The notes beneath the pieces are model-generated. The model was not told the DNA's origin. It did not search any database and saw nothing but the letters and a program-made list of their open reading frames with translations. Source: Blattamonas nauphoetae (lineage: Eukaryota; Preaxostyla; Oxymonadida). From it: a stretch of DNA of 64,000 nucleotides. The position numbers and the translations under genes were made by a program. Position 1 is the stretch's first letter. Each line of letters begins with the position of its first letter. The DNA is taken from positions 186,001-250,000 of the forward strand of contig JARBJD010000060.1 in the NCBI GenBank assembly GCA_033064195.1, read 5' to 3'. Below are positions 10,285 through 22,200 of this stretch, in pieces.

Positions 10285-11685
10285 ATGAATCGTACTTCTA
10301 AAACTCCACAAAAAACCCCAATGTCTGCAAAAAAGGCTTTTAAATCAACTCCTAAGACCCAAAAGCGTCCAAAGTTCGAGGAACCTGAGGATAGCGATGA
10401 ACTCCCATCAGACTCCGAACCAGAGGAGACAGTCTTGGCAAAGCCTGTCAAAACTCCAAACAAGTATCAGACCCCTCAAAAAGGTCAACAAAAAAATAAA
10501 AAAACACCAGTTACGGCTCGAAAACCAATCGTTGAATCGTCGGAAGAAGATGACTCGTCTGAGGATGACGATCAGAACTCAGATGTTGAATCCGATTCTG
10601 AAAGCGAAGCCCCGGCTCCAGTGTCATCGAAAGCTAAACGGACAGCTCCGAGCAAGCCCCAGCCTGAAGACGAAGTTGATTCAGATGATGAACAATCAGA
10701 CTCAGAAAGTGGAGAAGAAGGAGAAGAGGATGAGGAAGGTGGAGATAGTGCCGATGAGGACAGTGACGATGGAGAGGAGGAAGGAAGCGAAGAATCTGGT
10801 CCAGATGAAGACTCCGATAACAGCGCTTCCGATGACGAAGATGAAGACGACTCTGCTCCTCACACTCTCTTCGTTGGCAATCTATCATTCCAAACAACTG
10901 ACCAACTCCTTCAAAAAGCCTTTGAGAAGTACGGTTGCACCAGTGCCCGAATCATCACCGATCGCGAAACCCATCGTTCAAAAGGGTTTGGATACATTGA
11001 ATTCTCGTCAAAAGAGGGATACACTCGTGCTCTGAAGGAAATGAACAATGCAGAGCTTGGGAACAGAAAGATCCGACTTGATCACTCCAATCCACGCCAG
11101 GGCAAGAACGACAACAATGAGAAGGAAAGAGCTCCAAAATTTGTGAAAAAGGTCACTCCTGATGAGACGAATGTGCTGTTTGTGGGCAACATCTCGTTCG
11201 ATTCAACAGAAGAGGATATAAAGAAAGCCTTCAAGAAGTTCAAGCCAACCAACATTCGCTTCCCAACCTCCCACGACGGTGTCAAATCAAAGGGAATCGC
11301 CTACATCGAGTTTGAGAACCACGAAGCTGCTCAGAAGGCGAAGGATCAGCTCGCCGGTCTCGAAATCGACGGACGAGAAGTTCGCATCGACTTCTCCAAA
11401 CCTCGCGAAGAGAGACCGAGTGGAGGACACAGAGGGGGCAGAGGAGATTTCCAACAGAGAGGAGGACGAGGTGGCTTCCAACAACGTGGCGGACGCGGAA
11501 GAGGTGGTTTCCAGAGTCGTGGGGGAAGAGGAGGTGGTTTCGGTGAACGGGGAAGGGGCGGATTCCAGAGCCGAGGGGGAAGGGGAGGCAGTTTTGGCGA
11601 CCGGGGAAGAGGTGGATTCCAGAGCCGTGGAGGAAGGGGAGGTGGAAAATTCCAGAGAGGTGGACGAGGGAGAGGAAGAGATTAA
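10285..11685 (+). CDS. Nucleolin/Nsr1-like RNA-binding protein
   Basis: A single-exon gene of 466 residues with the nucleolin plan. A basic N-terminus (SKTPQKTP) is followed by acidic Asp/Glu/Ser tracts to about residue 190. RRM1 runs over about 193-270 with RNP2 LFVGNLSF and RNP1 KGFGYIEF. RRM2 runs over about 296-375 with LFVGNISF and KGIAYIEF. The tail from about 379 is an RGG/GAR region of repeated GGRGGFQ units. Proteins of this class act in the nucleolus in pre-rRNA transcription and processing. I chose the ATG at 10285 (MNRTSKTP) because the 20 codons upstream are hydrophobic and unlike the family. The broken TmcB copy ends about 240 bp upstream, so the promoter lies close to a rearrangement point. 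Confidence 0.92.
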   Translation: MNRTSKTPQKTPMSAKKAFKSTPKTQKRPKFEEPEDSDELPSDSEPEETVLAKPVKTPNKYQTPQKGQQKNKKTPVTARKPIVESSEEDDSSEDDDQNSDVESDSESEAPAPVSSKAKRTAPSKPQPEDEVDSDDEQSDSESGEEGEEDEEGGDSADEDSDDGEEEGSEESGPDEDSDNSASDDEDEDDSAPHTLFVGNLSFQTTDQLLQKAFEKYGCTSARIITDRETHRSKGFGYIEFSSKEGYTRALKEMNNAELGNRKIRLDHSNPRQGKNDNNEKERAPKFVKKVTPDETNVLFVGNISFDSTEEDIKKAFKKFKPTNIRFPTSHDGVKSKGIAYIEFENHEAAQKAKDQLAGLEIDGREVRIDFSKPREERPSGGHRGGRGDFQQRGGRGGFQQRGGRGRGGFQSRGGRGGGFGERGRGGFQSRGGRGGSFGDRGRGGFQSRGGRGGGKFQRGGRGRGRD

Positions 11686-11952
11686 CTTAGTGTTTTCTTA
11701 AAATTTACCATTTCATCTGACTGAAGAAAGCTTTGATGGGTTTATCTGGTCATTTCCCTCGTGTCTTTACCCGATGGAAAGAATGAATTTCAAACTCCTC
11801 CAGGTGCGGCACCAGAAGTAGTCATCTTCCAGCAGTCGTTTTGCTGGTCATCAGGGACCTAGATCGTCTCAGAAAACCACTTTTTCGACATAATCCTATT
11901 ATATCATACAATTGGTCTCTAATTTTTGTTATTCATGCGACTTTCTCTTAAA

Positions 11953-14900
11953 ATGACCCTCAATGAACAATTCGAGTCAATGCATCTAGAGGAGGAGCCA
12001 ACGTATGCCACTTTATTATAGAATTTCCCATTCCATATCTTGCATATTTGTTCATCACGTACTTTCTTGAATTTTTCTACTCAATTTCTGCTCATTGACT
12101 CCAAATTCACAATCAATGAACTTTTCCAAACTCCCTGACGATTTGTTAACTCTTCATTCCGATTTCCATTTAAATTATCCACTCTTTTTATTTTTTGATG
12201 GTTTTTGTCGTTATCTCTGAATTATCTGCTCTTCTTTCCACACAGACTCCGACCTCCAACTGTAGTCCCTCCCCTTCGATTCGATCTTGCTGGGATTGAA
12301 TCCAATCATCCATCTCCCTCCCATTCTAACATTTCATACCATTCCTCACACACTCCGTCGCGACGACCGTCATCATCGTCACAATCGTCATCTCCTCAGA
12401 AAAGTCACGTGGTCCCATTCCAAGATCGAAGAAAAACTCCAAAGGGTGGAAAACACAAGAAAAATAAGCAAGGAGAGTGGGCAACAGAGTTCAATGGATT
12501 TATTCTCGACGGTGACTCCGCCTTCGACCTCCCTCTCGAATCTCCGGTCGTAATCGAGAGTCATCCATCCAGCCTCCACAGTTCCTTTGCAGATATTCGT
12601 GAGCTAGCAACAATTCCTGCTTCAATTTCAAACTTCAAGGGAACTCAAAATGCTGCACAGAAAATTGAAGAAATGAACGATGCTCAGCCTGAAAAGCCAT
12701 CGAAATTCACGAAACCGATTACTCCTGTCGAAGAAATTGATGAAAATGAATTGGAGCAAGAACTTCGACGTTTGCAAGTGATTGAAGAGAGAAAACGGCT
12801 TCGAAAAGAAAAGCGAGCAACTCAAAAAAGAAAAAGTCTTCTCCAAACAAGAACCGAGCCAAACACCAACGGGCTGTTCTCTCCTCATAGCATCGATTCC
12901 ACCTCGTCCAACCTCTCCGGCACCCGAAGCTGCCCAAGCTGGAATTCACCTCGCGGAAGTGCCTCCCCATCGCAGGTCCCTCTCAGCACTGGCCATCACC
13001 CATCGCTAAAAGAGTCTTGGGAGAGGCTGGTTGACTCTGACAGGAACACCTCAACACATAAGCTGCTGGATCGGACTCCCTTCGCCAACACGATTTATCT
13101 CGGCCCGACAAGCAAGACAAGCGACAACTCCCCTTCCCGCTTCATCGGAACACGAAAGCTGACCGAACCAGGCGATTTTGAGATCGACGACGAAAGCGCT
13201 GTCGTTGAGGATCAGATCACCCCGTCCACAAACCCCTTCCTCCGCCTCCCCGACAATCCCCCTCAGCCGCCCAAACAGCCCCTCATCTCCCCAAACAGCA
13301 TGCCCTCGCCCGGTTTATCCTTCGCATATGAGCAGAAGACGTTCCTTCTCCCGACAGGCATCCAGCCACATCGGTACGCCTTCCCCACACTCGACTCCGA
13401 CACCCCGCTCACAGCCAGCGAGCATCTCGTGTTCACTGAGATCACGCCTCTCACGTATGCTGGCAAGGAGAGCAGCCAGACTCGATGGGGAACAGATAAC
13501 GAGTCACCGTTTCGACCTGTTCAGGTGGTGGAAGAGGGTGAGAATGAAGAGAAAGGGCGGGAGAGGGAAGGAGAGGGAAGTGTTGGTGAGGGACGGAATG
13601 AGGAGACGTGGAAAGACAGGGAAGTGCATCCCGCGATGGAGGAAGGGCAGATCGACCAGAGTCGGAGTGTGGTTGTGGTTCAAGTGATGGATGAGGCTGA
13701 AGCAGAAAAGGATGTTCTGAAGGAAGAAGAGGAACTGAAAAGGGAAGAAGACAGACAGATGAAAGAGGAAGAAACGAGAACGAGTATGAATGAGGAAGAG
13801 ATGGAGACGGAGGGAATCAACAAAGAGGAAGAAGAACAGGTTAGAAGACAAGAAGAAGAGAGGAAAACCACAGAAGAAGATGAAAGAAGAGAAAGGGAGG
13901 AAGAAGAGCACGAAGCCACACGAAAAGAAGAGGAGGAAGGAAGAGAGAAGATACAGCGGGAAAAGGAAGAGAAAGAAAGAGCAAAGAAGGCAGAAGCAGA
14001 ACAGGAACGAAAAGAAGAGGAAGAGAGAAAGCAGAAGGAAGAAGCGGAGAGAAGAAGACAAGAAGAGGAAGAATTTGCGAGGAAACAAGAACAAGAGAGA
14101 CACGAACGAGAGGAGGAGCGAATTAAGAAAGAGGACGAACGCATCGCGCGAGAAAAGGCTGAAGAAGAAGAACGGCATCGAAAAGAGAAGAAAGAAGAAG
14201 AAGAGAGATGGAAGGAACAGGAGCGAGCGAGGAGAGAGGAAGAGGAAAAGCTGAAAGCGATCGCAAAAGCAAAACAGGAAGCAGAGGAGAATCACAGGAA
14301 GGATGAAGAAAGACAGGAGAGAGCACGTTTGAAGGAGGAAGCGAAGATGAGGGAAGAAGAGCAACGGAAGAAGCAACAGGAGATGGAGCGACGATTGAAA
14401 GAGGAACGAAGAAAGGAGGAAACTACGCGAGAAGAGGAAGAGACGAGAAAAAGAGAGGAAGAGAAGAAGAAAGGGGATACAAAGTTGAAGGAAGAGAGGG
14501 CATTAGCTGAACAGAAGCGAGTGGATGAGGAACGAAAGCTGAATGAAAACAAACTGAAAGTGGACGAAGCACGAAGACACGAGGAGGAGAGAAGGAAGGA
14601 AGAAGAACGATTGGCTGAAGAGGCCAATCGACGAAAGAGGGACGAAAAGGAAGAGGAAGAGAGAAGGCGAAAGAAAGAAGAATGGAGACGAGATGTTCAG
14701 CTGAAGGAGGAAGACCTCAGAAAGGACGATGCCAGACAGAGAACAAAAGCACAAGAGAAGACTACCCTGGACACTGCCCTCCATCACTCCTCCCACGATC
14801 GAACGGACACAGCCAGACGGAGCGAGGATGAAGACGATTCGGACAGCACTCCCGAGCCAAACTCTCACATCCCCATCCCCACCTCGCCCCTCGCAGAACA

Positions 14901-16020
14901 CTCCCCTCTGAACAAGGCCGACCACTTACACCATCGGCGAGCACTTCATCCAGCGACAGTTCCTCTCCCCTCTCCACCCAAACACGCTCCGGCTGCTTGT
15001 CTGAATCAGGAAACACGAAACAGGTCGCAATCAGCGCAGCCTCGCTCGACAAGAACAAAGGAGGCAGGAAGGAGGAAGGAGGAGAACAGCCAAGATAAGA
15101 AGAGCGGGTCATCCACTCCCCTCACAACCACCGTCACTCCTTCACCTCAGTCCGTCACTCGTCAATCGTCTCGACCCTCGTCTGTGCTGCACGTGCGAGA
15201 GAAACCCGCACTGGAGCACCCACAATCCCACACAACACCCACCACACCGTCCAAATCACGGACAATCCAGACACGTTCACCTCTCACAGCAAACGCACTT
15301 GCGAGCAGACAGCGGAAGGAGGAACAGAAACGGATTGCAGAAGCAGCGGAGCGAGCGCGAGAGAGAGTGAGAAGGAAGAAACAGGAAGAGCGAGCAGAAA
15401 GGAAGGCAGTGGAAGAAGCTCAGCGGAGGGAGAAGGAAAAGATGAACAGCCAAATCCAACTGCAGCGGCGGATTGTGGAGAAGAACATCGATACGATGCG
15501 GCGAGTGGAGCAGATTGGGGAGGAGAGGAGGAAGGACGAGGAAACAGAGAAGCAGAGCGGGTCACACGAACACACGCAAGACACACCCACACCATCATCC
15601 CTCATCTCCAAAACAGAACCCCTCCCTCCCCCCAAACTCCACCCCAACACCCCCCATCCCCACCCACAAGTCCACTCCACCACTTCACCCCATTCTCGCA
15701 CATCTTCTCTGACATCCAACACCTCACCCACTCTCACCCTGCCCGAGACGAAGAGAGAGTGCTTCGAGCGAGAATATCAAACCAGACACGCGCAACAGCA
15801 CGAAAAGGAATCGCAGGGAAGGCGGAGAGAGGACGCAGAGAGAAGACGGAAGCCTCGGCCGATCAAAGCAGAGTCGATTCGGATCCTCGCTGACTTCATC
15901 GGAGTGGACCAGCTGGCATACGCAAAGAGGGAGTACGGGGTACGAGGGAGGAGGGAGAATGACAATGACAAGACACCTGAGAAGGGAAGGAGGCGAACGG
16001 AGGGGGGGAAGAACGGATGA
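11953..16020 (+). CDS. Long charged coiled-coil protein
   Basis: Two exons, 11953-12002 and 12246-16020, separated by a 243-bp intron (GTATGC to CACACAG), encode about 1274 residues. The short first exon gives MTLNEQFESMHLEEEPT and joins in frame to LRPPTVVPPLRFD. Residues to about 440 are Ser/Pro/Thr-rich and probably disordered. Residues about 450-855 are almost entirely Glu, Lys, Arg and Gln in heptad-like runs, which predicts a long single helix or coiled coil of caldesmon or trichohyalin style. A second basic helix (QRKEEQKRIAEAAERAR) lies near residues 1035-1110. The C-terminus has a less repetitive block (IRILADFIGVDQLAYAKREYG) that may be a docking site. No enzymatic motif is visible. 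A structural or cytoskeleton-associated role is plausible but unproven. Confidence 0.85.
12003..12245 (+). other. Intron, 243 bp
   Basis: It begins GTATGC and ends in a T/C-rich tract plus ACACAG. It joins a 50-bp first coding exon to the main exon in frame. It is the longest intron I could define in the window; most others are 30-93 bp. Confidence 0.75.
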
Positions 16021-16278
16021 GTCTTCATTTACAACACTATTTCTGTTCTGGTCGAATATTCGCCTGTTAACAATTCTCACACTTCCTTCTTCTGCACACA
16101 GTTCTTCATTTTGGGTTTTTCTTCTTTTGCTTGTCGTTCGGGCATGTCTTTTTTTGTGAATGAAGCGTGTTGATCAGAAATTACCTGGAAGTCCCGTCTG
16201 TAAGGGTGGTATTTCAACCCATTATTACAGAACGGGAATTATCCCCCCAAGCCAGTGATCAATTGTCTGAAACTAAGA

Positions 16279-19200
16279 ATGCTCGGATTAATTCTACTTC
16301 TTATCTTGACGACAAGTGCGAAGAATGCATTACTCTCTCAGTCCCAGCTTGATGGTATTCATCACCTGAAACAGGATTTTATGAGAAATACTGCAACAAT
16401 TTCATCGATTGACACTGAATTGAATGAAGAATGCACCGCATTTCGGATAACTCTAACAGGAACTGGGTTGCCGACTGAAGGGGCATATACGATAACATTG
16501 AATTCCAAGGTAATCACGCTTACGTTTGGCGCGAGTGGCTTAACATCGCCTGATCTTACCGTTGGCTGGACAGGATCCAACTTTGTGTTTGACGAACAGT
16601 ACGATTTCATTGGTCCATTGGCCAATACGACTATAGACACTACTGAGATTGCAGTCGAAGATGGACTTTTGCTCAAAGTACAGTTCCAGCCGTCGCTGAC
16701 AGAAGCATCGTTTGACTTGGACGAGAACGAAGAAGGGAAGGGAATACTGGTGTTGACTGGAAAGATGCTTCATAAACCAGAAGCAATTGTTTCAGTGACA
16801 GTTACAGAAGTTGATCCGAATGCATCAGCATCAAATGATGTGGGACGAGATGTTACTTTTGAAACTACACTTGACCTGGAAGGGTCGATGACAGATGTTA
16901 CAGTGCCAGTTGTTGTTGTTGCTGATAGTCCCACAGAAGGCCAATTGGAGTATGGGAAGACCTATACGATCAAGGATATATTCGTTGCAGGTGCTGAAGC
17001 GACAATTACAGGTACTCAATCCTTCGACGTCGACCCAAAAACAATATCGAAGAAAGTGACCGACGTCAGCGCAAAGTTGATTGGAGCGAACTGCGCCAAA
17101 TTTGAGATCAAATTAACCGTAAATGACCAGTCAACTAATGGGGAATATTTCACCAAGTTATTGAATGACGAGCCAGTCACATTTACGTTTGAGGATGGTG
17201 TGGGAACATCGACTCCGTTGGACATTAGCTGGGCCGAAGGTGGCTTTAAGTTTAACGAAACTTACGCTTTCAATGAAGCATTGGCCGACACGAATAATGA
17301 TCAGATTGCATTTGAAAGTGCTTCGTTCAAGATTGAATTTGAGCCATTGGTGACCGGAGCATCGTTTGACTTGGACGAGAACGAAGAAGGGAAGGGAATA
17401 CTGGTGTTGACTGGAAAGATGCTTCATAAACCAGAAGCAATTGTTTCCAGTGACAGTTACAGAAGTTGATCCGAATGCATCAGCATCAAATGATGTGGGA
17501 CGAGATGTTACTTTTGAAACTACACTTGACCTGGAAGGGTCGATGACAGATGTTACAGTGCCAGTTGTTGTTGTTGCTGATAGTCCCACAGAAGGCCAAT
17601 TGGAGTATGGGAAGACCTATACGATCAAGGATATATTCGTTGCAGGTGCTGAAGCGACAATTACAGGTACTCAATCCTTCGACGTCGACCCAAAAACAAT
17701 ATCGAAGAAAGTGACCGACGTCAGCGCAAAGTTGATTGGAGCGAACTGCGCCAAATTTGAGATCAAATTAACCGTAAATGACCAGTCAACTAATGGGGAA
17801 TATTTCACCAAGTTATTGAATGACGAGCCAGTCACATTTACGTTTGAGGATGGTGTGGGAACATCGACTCCGTTGGACATTAGCTGGGCCGAAGGTGGCT
17901 TTAAGTTTAACGAAACTTACGCTTTCAATGAAGCATTGGCCGACACGAATAATGATCAGATTGCATTTGAAAGTGCTTCGTTCAAGATTGAATTTGAGCC
18001 ATTGGTGACCGGAGCATCGTTTGACTTGGACGAGAACGAAGAAGGGAAGGGAATACTGGTGTTGACTGGAAAGATGCTTCATAAACCAGAAGCAATTGTT
18101 TCAGTGACAGTTACAGAAGTTGATCCGAATGCATCAGCATCAAATGATGTGGGACGAGATGTTACTTTTGAAACTACACTTGACCTGGAAGGGTCGATGA
18201 CAGATGTTACAGTGCCAGTTGTTGTTGTTGCTGATAGTCCCACAGAAGGCCAATTGGAGTATGGGAAGACCTATACGATCAAGGATATATTCGTTGCAGG
18301 TGCTGAAGCGACAATTACAGGTACTCAATCCTTCGACGTCGACCCAAAAACAATATCGAAGAAAGTGACCGACGTCAGCGCAAAGTTGATTGGAGCGAAC
18401 TGCGCCAAATTTGAGATCAAATTAACCGTAAATGACCAGTCAACTAATGGGGAATATTTCACCAAGTTATTGAATGACGAGCCAGTCACATTTACGTTTG
18501 AGGATGGTGTGGGAACATCGACTCCGTTGGACATTAGCTGGGCCGAAGGTGGCTTTAAGTTTAACGAAACTTACGCTTTCAATGAAGCATTGGCCGACAC
18601 GAATAATGATCAGATTGCATTTGAAAGTGCTTCGTTCAAGATTGAATTTGAGCCATTGGTGACCGGAGCATCGTTTGACTTGGACGAGAACGAAGAAGGG
18701 AAGGGAATACTGGTGTTGACTGGAAAGATGCTTCATAAACCAGAAGCAATTGTTTCAGTGACAGTTACAGAAGTTGATCCGAATGCATCAGCATCAAATG
18801 ATGTGGGACGAGATGTTACTTTTGAAACTACACTTGACCTGGAAGGGTCGATGACAGATGTTACAGTGCCAGTTGTTGTTGTTGCTGATAGTCCCACAGA
18901 AGGCCAATTGGAGTATGGGAAGACCTATACGATCAAGGATATATTCGTTGCAGGTGCTGAAGCGACAATTACAGGTACTCAATCCTTCGACGTCGACCCA
19001 AAAACAATATCGAAGAAAGTGACCGACGTCAGCGCAAAGTTGATTGGAGCGAACTGCGCCAAATTTGAGATCAAATTAACCGTAAATGACCAGTCAACTA
19101 ATGGGGAATATTTCACCAAGTTATTGAATGACGAGCCAGTCACATTTACGTTTGAGGATGGTGTGGGAACATCGACTCCGTTGGACATTAGCTGGGCCGA

Positions 19201-22200
19201 AGGTGGCTTTAAGTTTAACGAAACTTACGCTTTCAATGAAGCATTGGCCGACACGAATAATGATCAGATTGCATTTGAAAGTGCTTCGTTCAAGATTGAA
19301 TTTGAGCCATTGGTGACCGGAGCATCGTTTGACTTGGACGAGAACGAAGAAGGGAAGGGAATACTGGTGTTGACTGGAAAGATGCTTCATAAACCAGAAG
19401 CAATTGTTTCAGTGACAGTTACAGAAGTTGATCCGAATGCATCAGCATCAAATGATGTGGGACGAGATGTTACTTTTGAAACTACACTTGACCTGGAAGG
19501 GTCGATGACAGATGTTACAGTGCCAGTTGTTGTTGTTGCTGATAGTCCCACAGAAGGCCAATTGGAGTATGGGAAGACCTATACGATCAAGGATATATTC
19601 GTTGCAGGTGCTGAAGCGACAATTACAGGTACTCAATCCTTCGACGTCGACCCAAAAACAATATCGAAGAAAGTGACCGACGTCAGCGCAAAGTTGATTG
19701 GAGCGAACTGCGCCAAATTTGAGATCAAATTAACCGTAAATGACCAGTCAACTAATGGGGAATATTTCACCAAGTTATTGAATGACGAGCCAGTCACATT
19801 TACGTTTGAGGATGGTGTGGGAACATCGACTCCGTTGGACATTAGCTGGGCCGAAGGTGGCTTTAAGTTTAACGAAACTTACGCTTTCAATGAAGCATTG
19901 GCCGACACGAATAATGATCAGATTGCATTTGAAAGTGCTTCGTTCAAGATTGAATTTGAGCCATTGGTGACCGGAGCATCGTTTGACTTGGACGAGAACG
20001 AAGAAGGGAAGGGAATACTGGTGTTGACTGGAAAGATGCTTCATAAACCAGAAGCAATTGTTTCAGTGACAGTTACAGAAGTTGATCCGAATGCATCAGC
20101 ATCAAATGATGTGGGACGAGATGTTACTTTTGAAACTACACTTGACCTGGAAGGGTCGATGACAGATGTTACAGTGCCAGTTGTTGTTGTTGCTGATAGT
20201 CCCACAGAAGGCCAATTGGAGTATGGGAAGACCTATACGATCAAGGATATATTCGTTGCAGGTGCTGAAGCGACAATTACAGGTACTCAATCCTTCGACG
20301 TCGACCCAAAAACAATATCGAAGAAAGTGACCGACGTCAGCGCAAAGTTGATTGGAGCGAACTGCGCCAAATTTGAGATCAAATTAACCGTAAATGACCA
20401 GTCAACTAATGGGGAATATTTCACCAAGTTATTGAATGACGAGCCAGTCACATTTACGTTTGAGGATGGTGTGGGAACATCGACTCCGTTGGACATTAGC
20501 TGGGCCGAAGGTGGCTTTAAGTTTAACGAAACTTACGCTTTCAATGAAGCATTGGCCGACACGAATAATGATCAGATTGCATTTGAAAGTGCTTCGTTCA
20601 AGATTGAATTTGAGCCATTGGTGACCGGAGCATCGTTTGACTTGGACGAGAACGAAGAAGGGAAGGGAATACTGGTGTTGACTGGAAAGATGCTTCATAA
20701 ACCAGAAGCAATTGTTTCCAGTGACAGTTACAGAAGTTGATCCGAATGCATCAGCATCAAATGATGTGGGACGAGATGTTACTTTTGAAACTACACTTGA
20801 CCTGGAAGGGTCGATGACAGATGTTACAGTGCCAGTTGTTGTTGTTGCTGATAGTCCCACAGAAGGCCAATTGGAGTATGGGAAGACCTATACGATCAAG
20901 GATATATTCGTTGCAGGTGCTGAAGCGACAATTACAGGTACTCAATCCTTCGACGTCGACCCAAAAACAATATCGAAGAAAGTGACCGACGTCAGCGCAA
21001 AGTTGATTGGAGCGAACTGCGCCAAATTTGAGATCAAATTAACCGTAAATGACCAGTCAACTAATGGGGAATATTTCACCAAGTTATTGAATGACGAGCC
21101 AGTCACATTTACGTTTGAGGATGGTGTGGGAACATCGACTCCGTTGGACATTAGCTGGGCCGAAGGTGGCTTTAAGTTTAACGAAACTTACGCTTTCAAT
21201 GAAGCATTGGCCGACACGAATAATGATCAGATTGCATTTGAAAGTGCTTCGTTCAAGATTGAATTTGAGCCATTGGTGACCGGAGCATCGTTTGACTTGG
21301 ACGAGAACGAAGAAGGGAAGGGAATACTGGTGTTGACTGGAAAGATGCTTCATAAACCAGAAGCAATTGTTTCAGTGACAGTTACAGAAGTTGATCCGAA
21401 TGCATCAGCATCAAATGATGTGGGACGAGATGTTACTTTTGAAACTACACTTGACCTGGAAGGGTCGATGACAGATGTTACAGTGCCAGTTGTTGTTGTT
21501 GCTGATAGTCCCACAGAAGGCCAATTGGAGTATGGGAAGACCTATACGATCAAGGATATATTCGTTGCAGGTGCTGAAGCGACAATTACAGGTACTCAAT
21601 CCTTCGACGTCGACCCAAAAACAATATCGAAGAAAGTGACCGACGTCAGCGCAAAGTTGATTGGAGCGAACTGCGCCAAATTTGAGATCAAATTAACCGT
21701 AAATGACCAGTCAACTAATGGGGAATATTTCACCAAGTTATTGAATGACGAGCCAGTCACATTTACGTTTGAGGATGGTGTGGGAACATCGACTCCGTTG
21801 GACATTAGCTGGGCCGAAGGTGGCTTTAAGTTTAACGAAACTTACGCTTTCAATGAAGCATTGGCCGACACGAATAATGATCAGATTGCATTTGAAAGTG
21901 CTTCGTTCAAGATTGAATTTGAGCCATTGGTGACCGGAGCATCGTTTGACTTGGACGAGAACGAAGAAGGGAAGGGAATACTGGTGTTGACTGGAAAGAT
22001 GCTTCATAAACCAGAAGCAATTGTTTCAGTGACAGTTACAGAAGTTGATCCGAATGCATCAGCATCAAATGATGTGGGACGAGATGTTACTTTTGAAACT
22101 ACACTTGACCTGGAAGGGTCGATGACAGATGTTACAGTGCCAGTTGTTGTTGTTGCTGATAGTCCCACAGAAGGCCAATTGGAGTATGGGAAGACCTATA

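Noticed and set aside
13504-14627. Minus-strand frames rich in Phe, Leu and Ser opposite the coiled-coil gene
   Set aside because: They are the reverse complement of GAA/GAG/AGA-rich codons and look like membrane proteins only by composition.
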